Source of the DNA: Ereboglobus sp. PH5-10
Lineage (GTDB): Bacteria; Verrucomicrobiota; Verrucomicrobiia; Opitutales; Opitutaceae
DNA length: 64,000 nt
Direction: 5' to 3'
NCBI RefSeq assembly: GCF_029504735.1
Contig: NZ_JAQFIP010000002.1
Coordinates: 327,084-391,083, forward strand
Shown: piece by piece, positions 1 to 7,329 of the stretch
Numbering within the stretch: the first letter of the stretch is position 1
How the letters are laid out: each line of letters starts with the position of its first letter
The notes under the pieces: generated by a model
What the model was told of the DNA's origin: nothing
What the model saw: the letters and a program-made list of their open reading frames with translations, nothing else
The model's database searches: none
Program-made: the position numbers and the translations under genes

Positions 1-2186
1 TACGCGGCGTTGAACGGCTCAGCACCCTCTTTGAATACGAGGCCCGCATGCTCAGCGAAGACAACAACATCGACTACAAGGACGTCCTCGGCAAGGACGT
101 GACCATCGAGATCGAAAGCGCCATCAAGGACGGCGGCACCCGCTACATCAACGGCATCGTGCGCTCCTTCGGCCGCACCGGCTCCACCGGCGCCCTCGCC
201 CGCTACGTGGCCGTCATTGTTCCCAAACTCTGGCTCACCTCGCTCACCACCGACTGCCGCATCTTCCAAAAAAAAGACACCAAGACCATCCTCTCCGACA
301 TCATCAAAACCGACGCCGGCATAAGCGACTACAAGGACAGCGCCTCCGACTCGGGCAGCACCGAACGCCCCTATTGCGTCCAATACCGCGAAAGCGACCT
401 CGCCTTCGCGTCCCGCCTCATGGAAGAGGAAGGCATCTATTACCACTTCGAGCACGCCGACGGAAAACACACGCTCGTGCTCTGCGATTCCCCAGGCTCG
501 CACTCCGACGCATCCGACGCCGCCACCATCGCCTTCCACAGCAAACGCCTCATACGCGGCGAACAAGGCATCCAGTCTTGGGGCGTGCTCAGCAACGCCA
601 TCCCCGGCAACTACGTCCTCGCAGACTACAACTACAAAAGCCCCTCCACCGTCCTCCGCTCCAACGCCACCGAAAGCCGCGGCTACACCGGCGACGACGC
701 GGAAATGTTCGACTACCCCGGCATCTTCGCCGAAAGCACCGACGGCGACAAACTCGCCAAAATTCGCCTCGGCGCGCACCAAGCCACCCACAACACCTAC
801 ACCGGCACCACCACCGCCGTCACACTCTCCACCGGCACCACATTCTCCCTCGAAAACCACCCCAACACCGCCTTTAACCAAAAATACCTCGTCATCGAAA
901 ACGAAATCTTCGCCGAAAATCCCCCCTACACCGACGGCGAGCCCCCCGCCGAGGCAACCTTCCAGTCCCGCATCACCGCCATCATTGCCGACCAGCAATA
1001 CCGCGCCCCGCAACGCACCCCGATCCCCGACCTCCGCGGCCCGCACTCCGCCATCGTCACCGGGGCCGAGGACGACGAAATCCACACCGACGAATACGGC
1101 TGCGTCAAAGTCCGCTTCCACTGGGACCGCGACGACGAGAAAAAAGGCGAGGACAGCACCGTTTACCTCCGCACCGCGCAAATGTGGACCGGCAAAAACT
1201 TCGGCACCCTCTTCATCCCCCGCGTCGGCCAGGAAGTCATCGTCGAATTCCTCGACGGCCACCCAGACCGCCCCGTCATCACCGGCTGCCTCTACAACGC
1301 CGAAAACCTCCCCCCCTACGCCCTCCCCGACCACAAGACCCGCTCCACCATCAAAACCCACTCCACCCCCGAGGGCGAAGTGTATAACGAAGTCCGCTTC
1401 GAGGACAAAAAAGACGAGGAACAACTCCTCATCCACGCCGGCAAGGACCACGAAATCACCACCGCCAACGACCGCGTCGAGCACGTCGGCAACGACACCC
1501 ACCTCACCGTCCTCAACGACCGCCTCGAACTCATCCACAAGGACCATCACGAGGCCATCGGCGGCATGCACAAACTCAGCATCGGCGCCGGCGCCGAGGG
1601 CGTCGAGGGAGCCGACGGCGAAACCAAGGGCGAAGTCGAGGAAGGCGGCGGCCAGCACATCATGATCAAAGGCCCCCGCGTCATCGAAATCGGCGGCAAA
1701 TCCTCGCTCAAAGTCACCGGCGACGTCGCCGAGACCTTCGAGGCCAACCACGCCACCGCCGTCACCGAGCAACGCTACCTCAAGGCCAAGGAAATCGTCC
1801 TCGAAGCCGAGGAAAACCTCACGCTCCACGTCGGCGACCACTTTATAGCGATCACCTCCGACGGCATCAAAATCAGCACCACCGCCGACATCGCCATCAA
1901 CGGCGACGGCAGCATCGCCAGCACCAGCGGAGGCGACATCACCAGCGAGGCCGGCGGCAAATTTGGAGTCACCTCCACAGGCGACACCACCATCGAGGCC
2001 ACGGGCAACTTCAGCGCCAAGGGCACGAGTGGCGCGGCCGTCGAATCCGACATGAACACCGACATCACAGCCGGCATCAACCTCACCCTCGAAGGCACCG
2101 CAAAAGCCGCGATGCACGGAGCCATGGCCGAGGTCAAATCCGACGCCATCCTCACCATCCAGGGCTCCATGGTGAATATCAACTGA
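1..2186 (+). CDS. vgrG: Type VI secretion tip protein VgrG (5' end outside window)
   Basis: This is the spike protein that caps the Hcp tube of a type VI secretion system and punctures or delivers into target cells. The reading frame is open from base 3 (RGVERLSTLFEYEARMLS), upstream of the first ATG at 48, so the gene enters from outside the window. Visible parts are the gp27-like N-terminal half, the gp5-like OB-fold (RVGQEVIVEFLDGHPDRPVITG near 1222-1290), and a long C-terminal region of short TxxG/D-type repeats expected to form the triple-stranded beta-helix needle. An acidic Gly/Glu insert (around 1587-1655) interrupts the start of the helix. The protein ends in the needle, with no extra C-terminal toxin domain. 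Following genes lie on the same strand and may encode cargo, adaptors or partners. Family assignment is firm; the linked functions are inference. Confidence 0.95.
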   Translation, partial: RGVERLSTLFEYEARMLSEDNNIDYKDVLGKDVTIEIESAIKDGGTRYINGIVRSFGRTGSTGALARYVAVIVPKLWLTSLTTDCRIFQKKDTKTILSDIIKTDAGISDYKDSASDSGSTERPYCVQYRESDLAFASRLMEEEGIYYHFEHADGKHTLVLCDSPGSHSDASDAATIAFHSKRLIRGEQGIQSWGVLSNAIPGNYVLADYNYKSPSTVLRSNATESRGYTGDDAEMFDYPGIFAESTDGDKLAKIRLGAHQATHNTYTGTTTAVTLSTGTTFSLENHPNTAFNQKYLVIENEIFAENPPYTDGEPPAEATFQSRITAIIADQQYRAPQRTPIPDLRGPHSAIVTGAEDDEIHTDEYGCVKVRFHWDRDDEKKGEDSTVYLRTAQMWTGKNFGTLFIPRVGQEVIVEFLDGHPDRPVITGCLYNAENLPPYALPDHKTRSTIKTHSTPEGEVYNEVRFEDKKDEEQLLIHAGKDHEITTANDRVEHVGNDTHLTVLNDRLELIHKDHHEAIGGMHKLSIGAGAEGVEGADGETKGEVEEGGGQHIMIKGPRVIEIGGKSSLKVTGDVAETFEANHATAVTEQRYLKAKEIVLEAEENLTLHVGDHFIAITSDGIKISTTADIAINGDGSIASTSGGDITSEAGGKFGVTSTGDTTIEATGNFSAKGTSGAAVESDMNTDITAGINLTLEGTAKAAMHGAMAEVKSDAILTIQGSMVNIN

Positions 2187-2360
2187 CGCCCCTCCGCGCC
2201 GCGCCCGATCCCCCCCCCATTACAAAACCCAGCCGTAATTATAATCATTCATTACAAACAAATCTGGTCATTATAATCACAAAAGCATTCTCCGCCTTTA
2301 TAAAATAATCAACCCTCGCTGGCGTGACACCAAAAACAAAAAATTAAACAATCCAAACCC
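2187..2360 (+). promoter_or_regulatory. AT-rich gap after vgrG with two TATAAT hexamers
   Basis: This 174-base gap is much richer in A/T than the genes on either side. It contains exact TATAAT hexamers at 2240-2245 and 2272-2277, which could serve as -10 elements for the downstream gene set. No convincing -35 partner is visible, so promoter activity is only a suggestion. No clear Shine-Dalgarno sequence precedes the ATG at 2361. Confidence 0.3.
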
Positions 2361-3710
2361 ATGAGCAAACTACCTTCCCAACTGAGCGCCTCCACAAACG
2401 CGGCGGCCTGGAAAAAAATCAAAACCGAAAACAAACTGCCGGCCAAGGCTGACTGCGGCCTGGAGGCCGCCCTTGACGAGCTGGACGACGGCCTCAAGGC
2501 CTTCAAGCCAAGCTTGGTTCAGCATGGATACACCGTGTTTGCCGCCGCACTGGGCTCCCTTGGCGGAACCAGCGACGATGTTGTGACAGCGGCAAAAAAA
2601 GTCCTCAAGCACCCCTCCCTGCCCGCCCCCGCGGCCGGGTTTGCCAAAAAAATAATCGTGGTGGCCCAGGCCATCGCCGGGGCTGTGATTGATGAAAAAA
2701 TCGCCCTCAAACAGGAAATTTCCCAAGGGGAAAAAGCGTATAAAACCTTTTTCGAAATTCGCAGCCGCGCGCTCAAGCTGCTGACCGCGGCCCAAGCCCG
2801 CTTCAAGAAAAACGTCGAGCTCCTGAAACAACGCGCAGCGGCCTTCACCAAAATCACCACCGACATCAAGGCAAAAAAAATCAAGCAGTCCGAGTATGAC
2901 TCGAAGCTCTCCCTGATGGAAAAAATTCTGGGTGAAACCAAAACCCTCGTCGCCACCGAGCAGTCTTATTACGACGGGACTGTGTTTCCGGAATTCAAAT
3001 ATCAACGCGAGGGAGGGCGTCAAAAAGTGCGCACGGATGCCGGGGTAAACCCCAACGACAAGGCGCTTGTCACACGCATAATACAAAAAGACACCGGCAT
3101 TTTCGAAAACCTGTCAAACATACACCTGGAGCTGGTTTCCATGCTGAAGCAAATGGACACGCTCGCATCGGGAATGACTGATAGCAGAAAGGCTGCCGAA
3201 GCCGCCATCATGGTCAATCTCACGCTCGAAAAAGGCGCGCTAAAAGACGTGCGCGCGTCCATTCTCAACGGGGCGGCCGCCATCGAGCAGCTGAGCAAGG
3301 AGGCCGAGTCGCTGGTCAAGAAGCTGGATGGCAAACGGCTCCTCGGATTGATAAAGGAGCAAATCAAAAACCCGGAGGGGAAAACACCGGACGCGGTTCT
3401 GAAGTGGATGGACGGCACAGTGGAAACAGTTGATCAAATATTTGACGAACCCATCGCCAACACCGCCCTGGCGCTGGAGAAACTGGACCAAGCCACGCGC
3501 ATATACAACAAAACCCTGCTCGAGATTCCGCGCGTCGCGCCCAAGGATGTGGAACCGCAGACCAAAAAACTGGCGGAAATTTACAAGACCTCGCTGACCC
3601 TGCGGAAAAAAATACAAACCGATCTGGTCGCCACGAAAAATTATAAAAAACAAGCGGAGGACGCCGCAAAAAAAGCATACCAAGCCGCCGCCAAAAAAGT
3701 CAAAAAATAG
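2361..3710 (+). CDS. VgrG-linked helical protein, function unknown
   Basis: A 449-residue protein that I do not recognise. It is predicted to be almost entirely helical, rich in Lys, Ala, Leu and Glu, with no signal peptide and no obvious membrane segment. Heptad-like stretches in the middle (for example KLLTAAQARFKKNVELLKQR) suggest coiled coil, and the last 30 residues are strongly basic (AKKAYQAAAKKVKK). The N-terminus has a Trp followed by LPA and a Cys-containing amphipathic segment (CGLEAALDELDDGLKAF) that weakly resembles the start of the 273-residue protein at 5320 (CEKALAELNKAFNKAGF). It is the first gene after vgrG on the same strand. Possible roles are effector, adaptor or structural cargo of the type VI spike; none is shown by motif. 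Codon use matches a real gene and antisense frames look like shadows. Confidence 0.8.
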   Translation: MSKLPSQLSASTNAAAWKKIKTENKLPAKADCGLEAALDELDDGLKAFKPSLVQHGYTVFAAALGSLGGTSDDVVTAAKKVLKHPSLPAPAAGFAKKIIVVAQAIAGAVIDEKIALKQEISQGEKAYKTFFEIRSRALKLLTAAQARFKKNVELLKQRAAAFTKITTDIKAKKIKQSEYDSKLSLMEKILGETKTLVATEQSYYDGTVFPEFKYQREGGRQKVRTDAGVNPNDKALVTRIIQKDTGIFENLSNIHLELVSMLKQMDTLASGMTDSRKAAEAAIMVNLTLEKGALKDVRASILNGAAAIEQLSKEAESLVKKLDGKRLLGLIKEQIKNPEGKTPDAVLKWMDGTVETVDQIFDEPIANTALALEKLDQATRIYNKTLLEIPRVAPKDVEPQTKKLAEIYKTSLTLRKKIQTDLVATKNYKKQAEDAAKKAYQAAAKKVKK

Positions 3711-3746
3711 GCGTCACTGCAAAACGAACCAAACCATTGTCACTTT

Positions 3747-3857
3747 ATGACCAAGGCATCCGGCACAGCCATAGAACCCGATCCGCCCGAGGAGCCCACC
3801 GCCCCGAAGGAAGTCGACGAACGCAACGACAGCGCGGAGGGCGAAGGCGGCGCATAA
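3747..3857 (+). CDS. 36-residue acidic, proline-rich small ORF
   Basis: A short frame (ATG at 3747, TAA at 3855) in the gap between the 449- and 264-residue genes. The product has about ten Glu/Asp residues, five Pro, and a C-terminal Glu/Gly run (SAEGEGGA). It starts about 35 bases after the upstream stop and ends about 65 bases before the next ATG, so it fits the spacing of the surrounding same-strand unit. There is no recognisable family. Its strong negative charge contrasts with the basic neighbours, so it could pair with one of them, but this is speculation. It may also be non-coding. Confidence 0.4.
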   Translation: MTKASGTAIEPDPPEEPTAPKEVDERNDSAEGEGGA

Positions 3858-3923
3858 GCCCGTCCTCCCGCCCTCCCTCACCCGCGCCGCGCACAATATA
3901 ACCACACACGACAAGCACACACC

Positions 3924-4718
3924 ATGAAACTAAAACTCCCCCCAAAGCTCAAATCCCCCTACTCCTACGCCGAGTGGCTTGATCTTGAATATACAAAAGA
4001 CCCCAAGTTCACCAAGACGCTGAAGTTCCTCAACCTCACGCTCATCAAGATCAAGAAAACCAAGCCGCTCACAGTCGAACTCTTTGAGGAGTTTCGCGAG
4101 CACGTCGCCTATTTGATGAAGCGCATTAAAAAAATGCTCGGCGACTCCAAGATGCCGGAGGAGGTGCGCGAATTCATCGAGCCATTCTTCATCCTACTGA
4201 AAAAATGGCAGAAGGGCGCGGTCAAGGTGCAGGATCTTCTGATTGAGGAAAGCGACGAAGAAGTCGCCGCAGTCACAGCCGCGTCGAAAAACTTGCAGCA
4301 AAACGCGGCATTGGCGGCGGCTTGCCTCAAGGACTACACCCTGCTCGCCCAGACAGTTGACAAATCCCTCAAGGACATCACGAAACTCGACACCATTGTC
4401 GGCAAGGGCGTGGCCTCGCCGAAACTCACGTCCGCGGTCAACCAAGTGCGCGCGGGCAAATTGCAGGCATCCCTGGCCGCCACCCAGGCCAAATGCGCCA
4501 GGGCCGGCGGCAAACTCGCCGATGCCAGGGAAATCGCCCGCATGGCCGCGTCCGCCAAGGCACAAGGCAACCGGGAATTGGCCGATCAATGCGTCAAATT
4601 GACCGCCCAAATCCAATCCATTGAAAAAACAAGCAAGGCGGTGGATGCAGGTATCGCCAAATACGACGCAATTGCAAAAAAATTACTAAAAGCTTTTGAC
4701 GCACGCGCCAAAGCATAA
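3924..4718 (+). CDS. VgrG-linked Lys-rich helical protein, function unknown
   Basis: A 264-residue cytosolic-looking protein with no signal peptide. The first 90 residues are very Lys/Leu-rich (LKFLNLTLIKIKKTKPL) and the remainder is Ala-rich amphipathic helix, giving the same general composition as the proteins at 2361 and 5320. The central part (residues about 115-230) repeats a pattern of Ala/Lys helices with scattered Cys. No catalytic motif is visible. It lies in the same-strand set after vgrG, 14 bases before the HTH gene at 4733, which suggests co-transcription. Candidate roles are the same as for its neighbours: spike cargo, chaperone or structural partner. Confidence 0.78.
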   Translation: MKLKLPPKLKSPYSYAEWLDLEYTKDPKFTKTLKFLNLTLIKIKKTKPLTVELFEEFREHVAYLMKRIKKMLGDSKMPEEVREFIEPFFILLKKWQKGAVKVQDLLIEESDEEVAAVTAASKNLQQNAALAAACLKDYTLLAQTVDKSLKDITKLDTIVGKGVASPKLTSAVNQVRAGKLQASLAATQAKCARAGGKLADAREIARMAASAKAQGNRELADQCVKLTAQIQSIEKTSKAVDAGIAKYDAIAKKLLKAFDARAKA

Positions 4719-4732
4719 CACACAGCCCGTAG

Positions 4733-5308
4733 ATGGAATCCCACGACATAGTCAAAGAATTGCTCAAACGAGTTCCCGCGAAGCATGTCGCGCAGGAACT
4801 CGGGGTATCTCTTTCGCTCGTGTATAAATGGGCCGAGGCCCCCATCGTCGGCAGCGGAACGAGCAATCCGCTTGACCGCATCGAGGTGCTCACGCGCCTC
4901 GCCGGCGACATGGCTCCGCTCGAATGGCTCTGCTCGCGCTTTGAGGGCACATTTGTCAAACGCCCCACCGAGGAGATCACAACCGAGGATTTTTTATATC
5001 GAATCAGCCGGATCATAATTGAGCTCGGCCATGTGCTCGGCGAATTTTCTGAATCCGACGGCAGCATTGAACTGGTTTCGGCCAGCAAAGCCCAGGACGT
5101 CCGCTTACGTTGGGAGAAAGCCAAGGCGACCATCGAATCGTTCCTCATCGCCGCCGAACAAGGCCAGTTCAGCAAGACCGCCCGGGCAACAGGGGACGGA
5201 GGCGCGGCAAAGCAAAAAATTACCCCCACCCGCTACAAGCGATCACTGGGACTCAATCCGGAACGCCCCCGCGTGCCCCTCAACACCACTGTTAAAAAAC
5301 CAATGTAG
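4733..5308 (+). CDS. HTH DNA-binding protein in the VgrG-linked set
   Basis: A 191-residue protein whose first 35 residues form a clear helix-turn-helix (VPAKHVAQELGVSLSLVYKW), of the kind seen in phage CII-like and small Cro-like regulators. Residues 40-75 contain a second conserved-looking segment (LDRIEVLTRLAGDMAPLEWLCSRFEG) that I recall from phage-regulator-type proteins that choose a single HTH plus a short partner helix. The C-terminal half is helical and ends in a basic tail (RYKRSLGLNPERPRVPL). It lies 14 bases after the previous gene and 11 bases before the next one, so it is probably cotranscribed and may regulate the whole set. A phage-derived origin is plausible. Confidence 0.75.
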   Translation: MESHDIVKELLKRVPAKHVAQELGVSLSLVYKWAEAPIVGSGTSNPLDRIEVLTRLAGDMAPLEWLCSRFEGTFVKRPTEEITTEDFLYRISRIIIELGHVLGEFSESDGSIELVSASKAQDVRLRWEKAKATIESFLIAAEQGQFSKTARATGDGGAAKQKITPTRYKRSLGLNPERPRVPLNTTVKKPM

Positions 5309-5319
5309 AAATTCTCGCC

Positions 5320-6141
5320 ATGGCTACCTTTACCGCACCCGAAATACCACAAATCCTGACTCTCAAACACTGGCAGGGAGCCAAGGATATTCCCGCCTCG
5401 CTGAAGGATAAATCCAAATGCGAAAAGGCGCTCGCCGAGCTCAACAAGGCCTTTAACAAAGCGGGCTTCGGCGCGCTCGCGCCCTTCTTCAAGCAAAGCC
5501 CCGCATGGGCCCAATATCATTACAAGCGCTGGAGCAAAACATGCGACGACTTGGTGCGCGAAGTCATTGTCGGGGGAGTCATCACTCTGCGCGAGGCAAT
5601 CGGTGAAGTGCGCAACGCCGCCGTAACCACGGAAAAAAGCGTCGACAAAAAAGACCCGCTCGCGCCCAAAAGCGCCGCGTTGCTCCGCAAAATGTCGCAA
5701 GCCGCCGACGCACTTCTCAAGGAATTGCGCCCCGAAATCATAGAAACGGCGATTCGCAACAAGGAAAAAAACGTCAACAATGAAATGTATAAGCACGCCG
5801 CCGCGCCGCTGGAGGACATGAAAAAACATGCGGCCAGGGCGAAGGCGGCCGGCGCGCTAGTGGCTCGCAACCCCGCCGCGGCCATATATAACAAAGTCAT
5901 CGGAAGCGGAGCCGGAGGTCTCGCGCGCGAAATGGCGGCAACCCTGATATCCATAGCCGCGTTGCCCTCGACCAAGGGAATCGAATACGCCGGTGCCGGT
6001 GACGCCGCCCGCTTGGCGAAAGAGCTGATGGCATCGTCCCCGCTGCCCGCCGCCGCCGACAAAAACGCCGTCGCCTCCGCGCTTAAAAATTTCCTGCAAA
6101 TCGCCGCCATTGCCGCCAAACTTCCAAAACTTAAGTTCTAA
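5320..6141 (+). CDS. VgrG-linked Ala/Lys-rich helical protein, function unknown
   Basis: A 273-residue protein, all-helical by composition, and the last gene of the same-strand set. The N-terminus (LKHWQGAKDIPASL, then CEKALAELNKAFNKAGF) aligns by eye with the start of the 449-residue protein at 2361, suggesting divergent paralogues. Residues about 165-215 are unusually rich in Ala and Gly (ARAKAAGALVARNPAAAIYN, GSGAGGLAREMAATLISIAA) and could insert into or lie on membrane, which would be compatible with an effector, but no known toxin motif is visible. A GC-rich hairpin with a T-run follows at 6202-6224. Function unassigned. Confidence 0.78.
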   Translation: MATFTAPEIPQILTLKHWQGAKDIPASLKDKSKCEKALAELNKAFNKAGFGALAPFFKQSPAWAQYHYKRWSKTCDDLVREVIVGGVITLREAIGEVRNAAVTTEKSVDKKDPLAPKSAALLRKMSQAADALLKELRPEIIETAIRNKEKNVNNEMYKHAAAPLEDMKKHAARAKAAGALVARNPAAAIYNKVIGSGAGGLAREMAATLISIAALPSTKGIEYAGAGDAARLAKELMASSPLPAAADKNAVASALKNFLQIAAIAAKLPKLKF

Positions 6142-6201
6142 GCGATAGCCCCGGACGAAACTCGCGGGAAAAATTGTGGGGCGATTAAAAATCGCGGTCA
6201 C

Positions 6202-6224
6202 GGGCGGCGTGCGCCGCCCTTTTT
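6202..6224 (+). terminator. Intrinsic terminator closing the VgrG-linked set
   Basis: A 7-base GC stem (GGGCGGC 6202-6208, GCCGCCC 6213-6219) with a four-base loop is followed directly by TTTTT. A weaker AT/GC hairpin (GCGATT/AATCGC) sits just upstream at 6181-6195. The position, 60 bases past the stop at 6141, marks the end of the transcription unit that begins at or after vgrG. Confidence 0.75.
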
Positions 6225-6246
6225 GCGCAACCATCGCCCGTTCGAA

Positions 6247-6274
6247 ACGTCATACTCGGGACGTCATACTCGGG
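6247..6274. repeat. Two perfect tandem copies of a 14-base unit
   Basis: The unit ACGTCATACTCGGG occurs at 6247-6260 and again at 6261-6274, about 95 bases before the DUF362 start codon. It could be a slippage duplication or a pair of regulator half-sites. No other copy was noticed in the window. Confidence 0.6.
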
Positions 6275-6366
6275 ATTCGCACGTTTCGCCCAAATCGCCA
6301 TTGCGCGCTTCGCCGAAGTCGCAAATAAGAATCTTTCAAAAACAACGCCACCCCCATTACACAATC

Positions 6367-7296
6367 ATGAACACACGCCGCGATTTTATCAAAAAAGGCC
6401 TTGTGGCCGGCGCAACCGCAGCCGCCCTCCCCTCCCTCGGAAATCTCGTCGCCGCCGACGCGCCGGCCTCCGGCGGCGTCCCCGACCTCATCACCGTCAA
6501 GGGCGAGGATCGCGTCGCCATGCTCGACCGCGCGCTCGAGGCGTTCGGCGGCATCGGAGCCTTCGTCAAGAAGGGCCAGAAAATCGTCATCAAACCCAAC
6601 ATCGGCTGGGACAAGCCGCCCGAACTCTGCGCCAACACCCATCCCGACATCGTCGCGCGGCTCGTCACCCTCTGCCTCGGGGCCGGCGCGAGCGAGGTTT
6701 CCGTTTTCGACAACACCTGCGACCAGTGGGACAAATCCTACAAAACCAGCGGCATCGCCGACGCCGCCCGTGCCGCCGGCGCGCGCGTGCTCCCCGCCAA
6801 CAACGACTCGTATTACCGCGACATCGAAATCCCCGGCGGCGTCTCGATTAAAAAAGTGAAAGTCCACACCGCCGTCCTCGACAGCGACGTCTTCATCAAC
6901 GTCCCCGTGCTCAAGCACCACGGCGGCGCCACCATGACCGCCTGCATGAAAAACCTCATGGGCATCGTCTCGAAGGCCGACCAGCGCTCGTATCACCGCA
7001 ACGGCCTGCACCAGTGCATAGCCGACATCCTCAGCTTCAAAAAACCCGATCTCAACATCCTCGACGCCTTCAGCCCGATGAAACGCAACGGCCCCAAGGG
7101 CGTCACCGTCGCCGACCTCGACACGAGCGTGAAACAACTCCTCATCTCGCGCGACATCGTGGCGATCGACGCCGCCGCCTCGCGCATCATGGGTCACAAG
7201 CGCGACATCGAGCACGTGCGCATCGCCGCCGAGGCCGGCCACGGGCGCAACAATCTCGGCGAGCTAAAAATCGAGCGCGTGCGAATGACCGCATGA
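6367..7296 (+). CDS. Tat-exported DUF362 domain protein
   Basis: A 309-residue protein starting MNTRRDFIKKGLVAGATAAA, a textbook twin-arginine signal, which decides the ATG at 6367 over the upstream in-frame start. The mature part is a DUF362 domain: a KPNIGW motif, several conserved Asp/Asn, a Cys before GMGIVSKADQ-like region (TACMKNLMGIVSKADQRSYH), and a C-terminal region with the HKRDIEH sequence. DUF362 proteins are usually found with 4Fe-4S ferredoxin domains and are thought to act in redox or cofactor handling; the reaction is not established. Export by Tat implies folding with a cofactor in the cytoplasm. It precedes the polyferredoxin gene by about 33 bases and the two are very likely one operon and one periplasmic electron-transfer unit. 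Confidence 0.88.
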   Translation: MNTRRDFIKKGLVAGATAAALPSLGNLVAADAPASGGVPDLITVKGEDRVAMLDRALEAFGGIGAFVKKGQKIVIKPNIGWDKPPELCANTHPDIVARLVTLCLGAGASEVSVFDNTCDQWDKSYKTSGIADAARAAGARVLPANNDSYYRDIEIPGGVSIKKVKVHTAVLDSDVFINVPVLKHHGGATMTACMKNLMGIVSKADQRSYHRNGLHQCIADILSFKKPDLNILDAFSPMKRNGPKGVTVADLDTSVKQLLISRDIVAIDAAASRIMGHKRDIEHVRIAAEAGHGRNNLGELKIERVRMTA

Positions 7297-7329
7297 CCTG
7301 TGGCGAGTAGTGTGTGGCGAATGACGAGC

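Noticed and set aside
1..6224. Complete type VI secretion locus
   Set aside because: Only VgrG is recognisable; no sheath, baseplate, ClpV or membrane-complex genes lie in the window.
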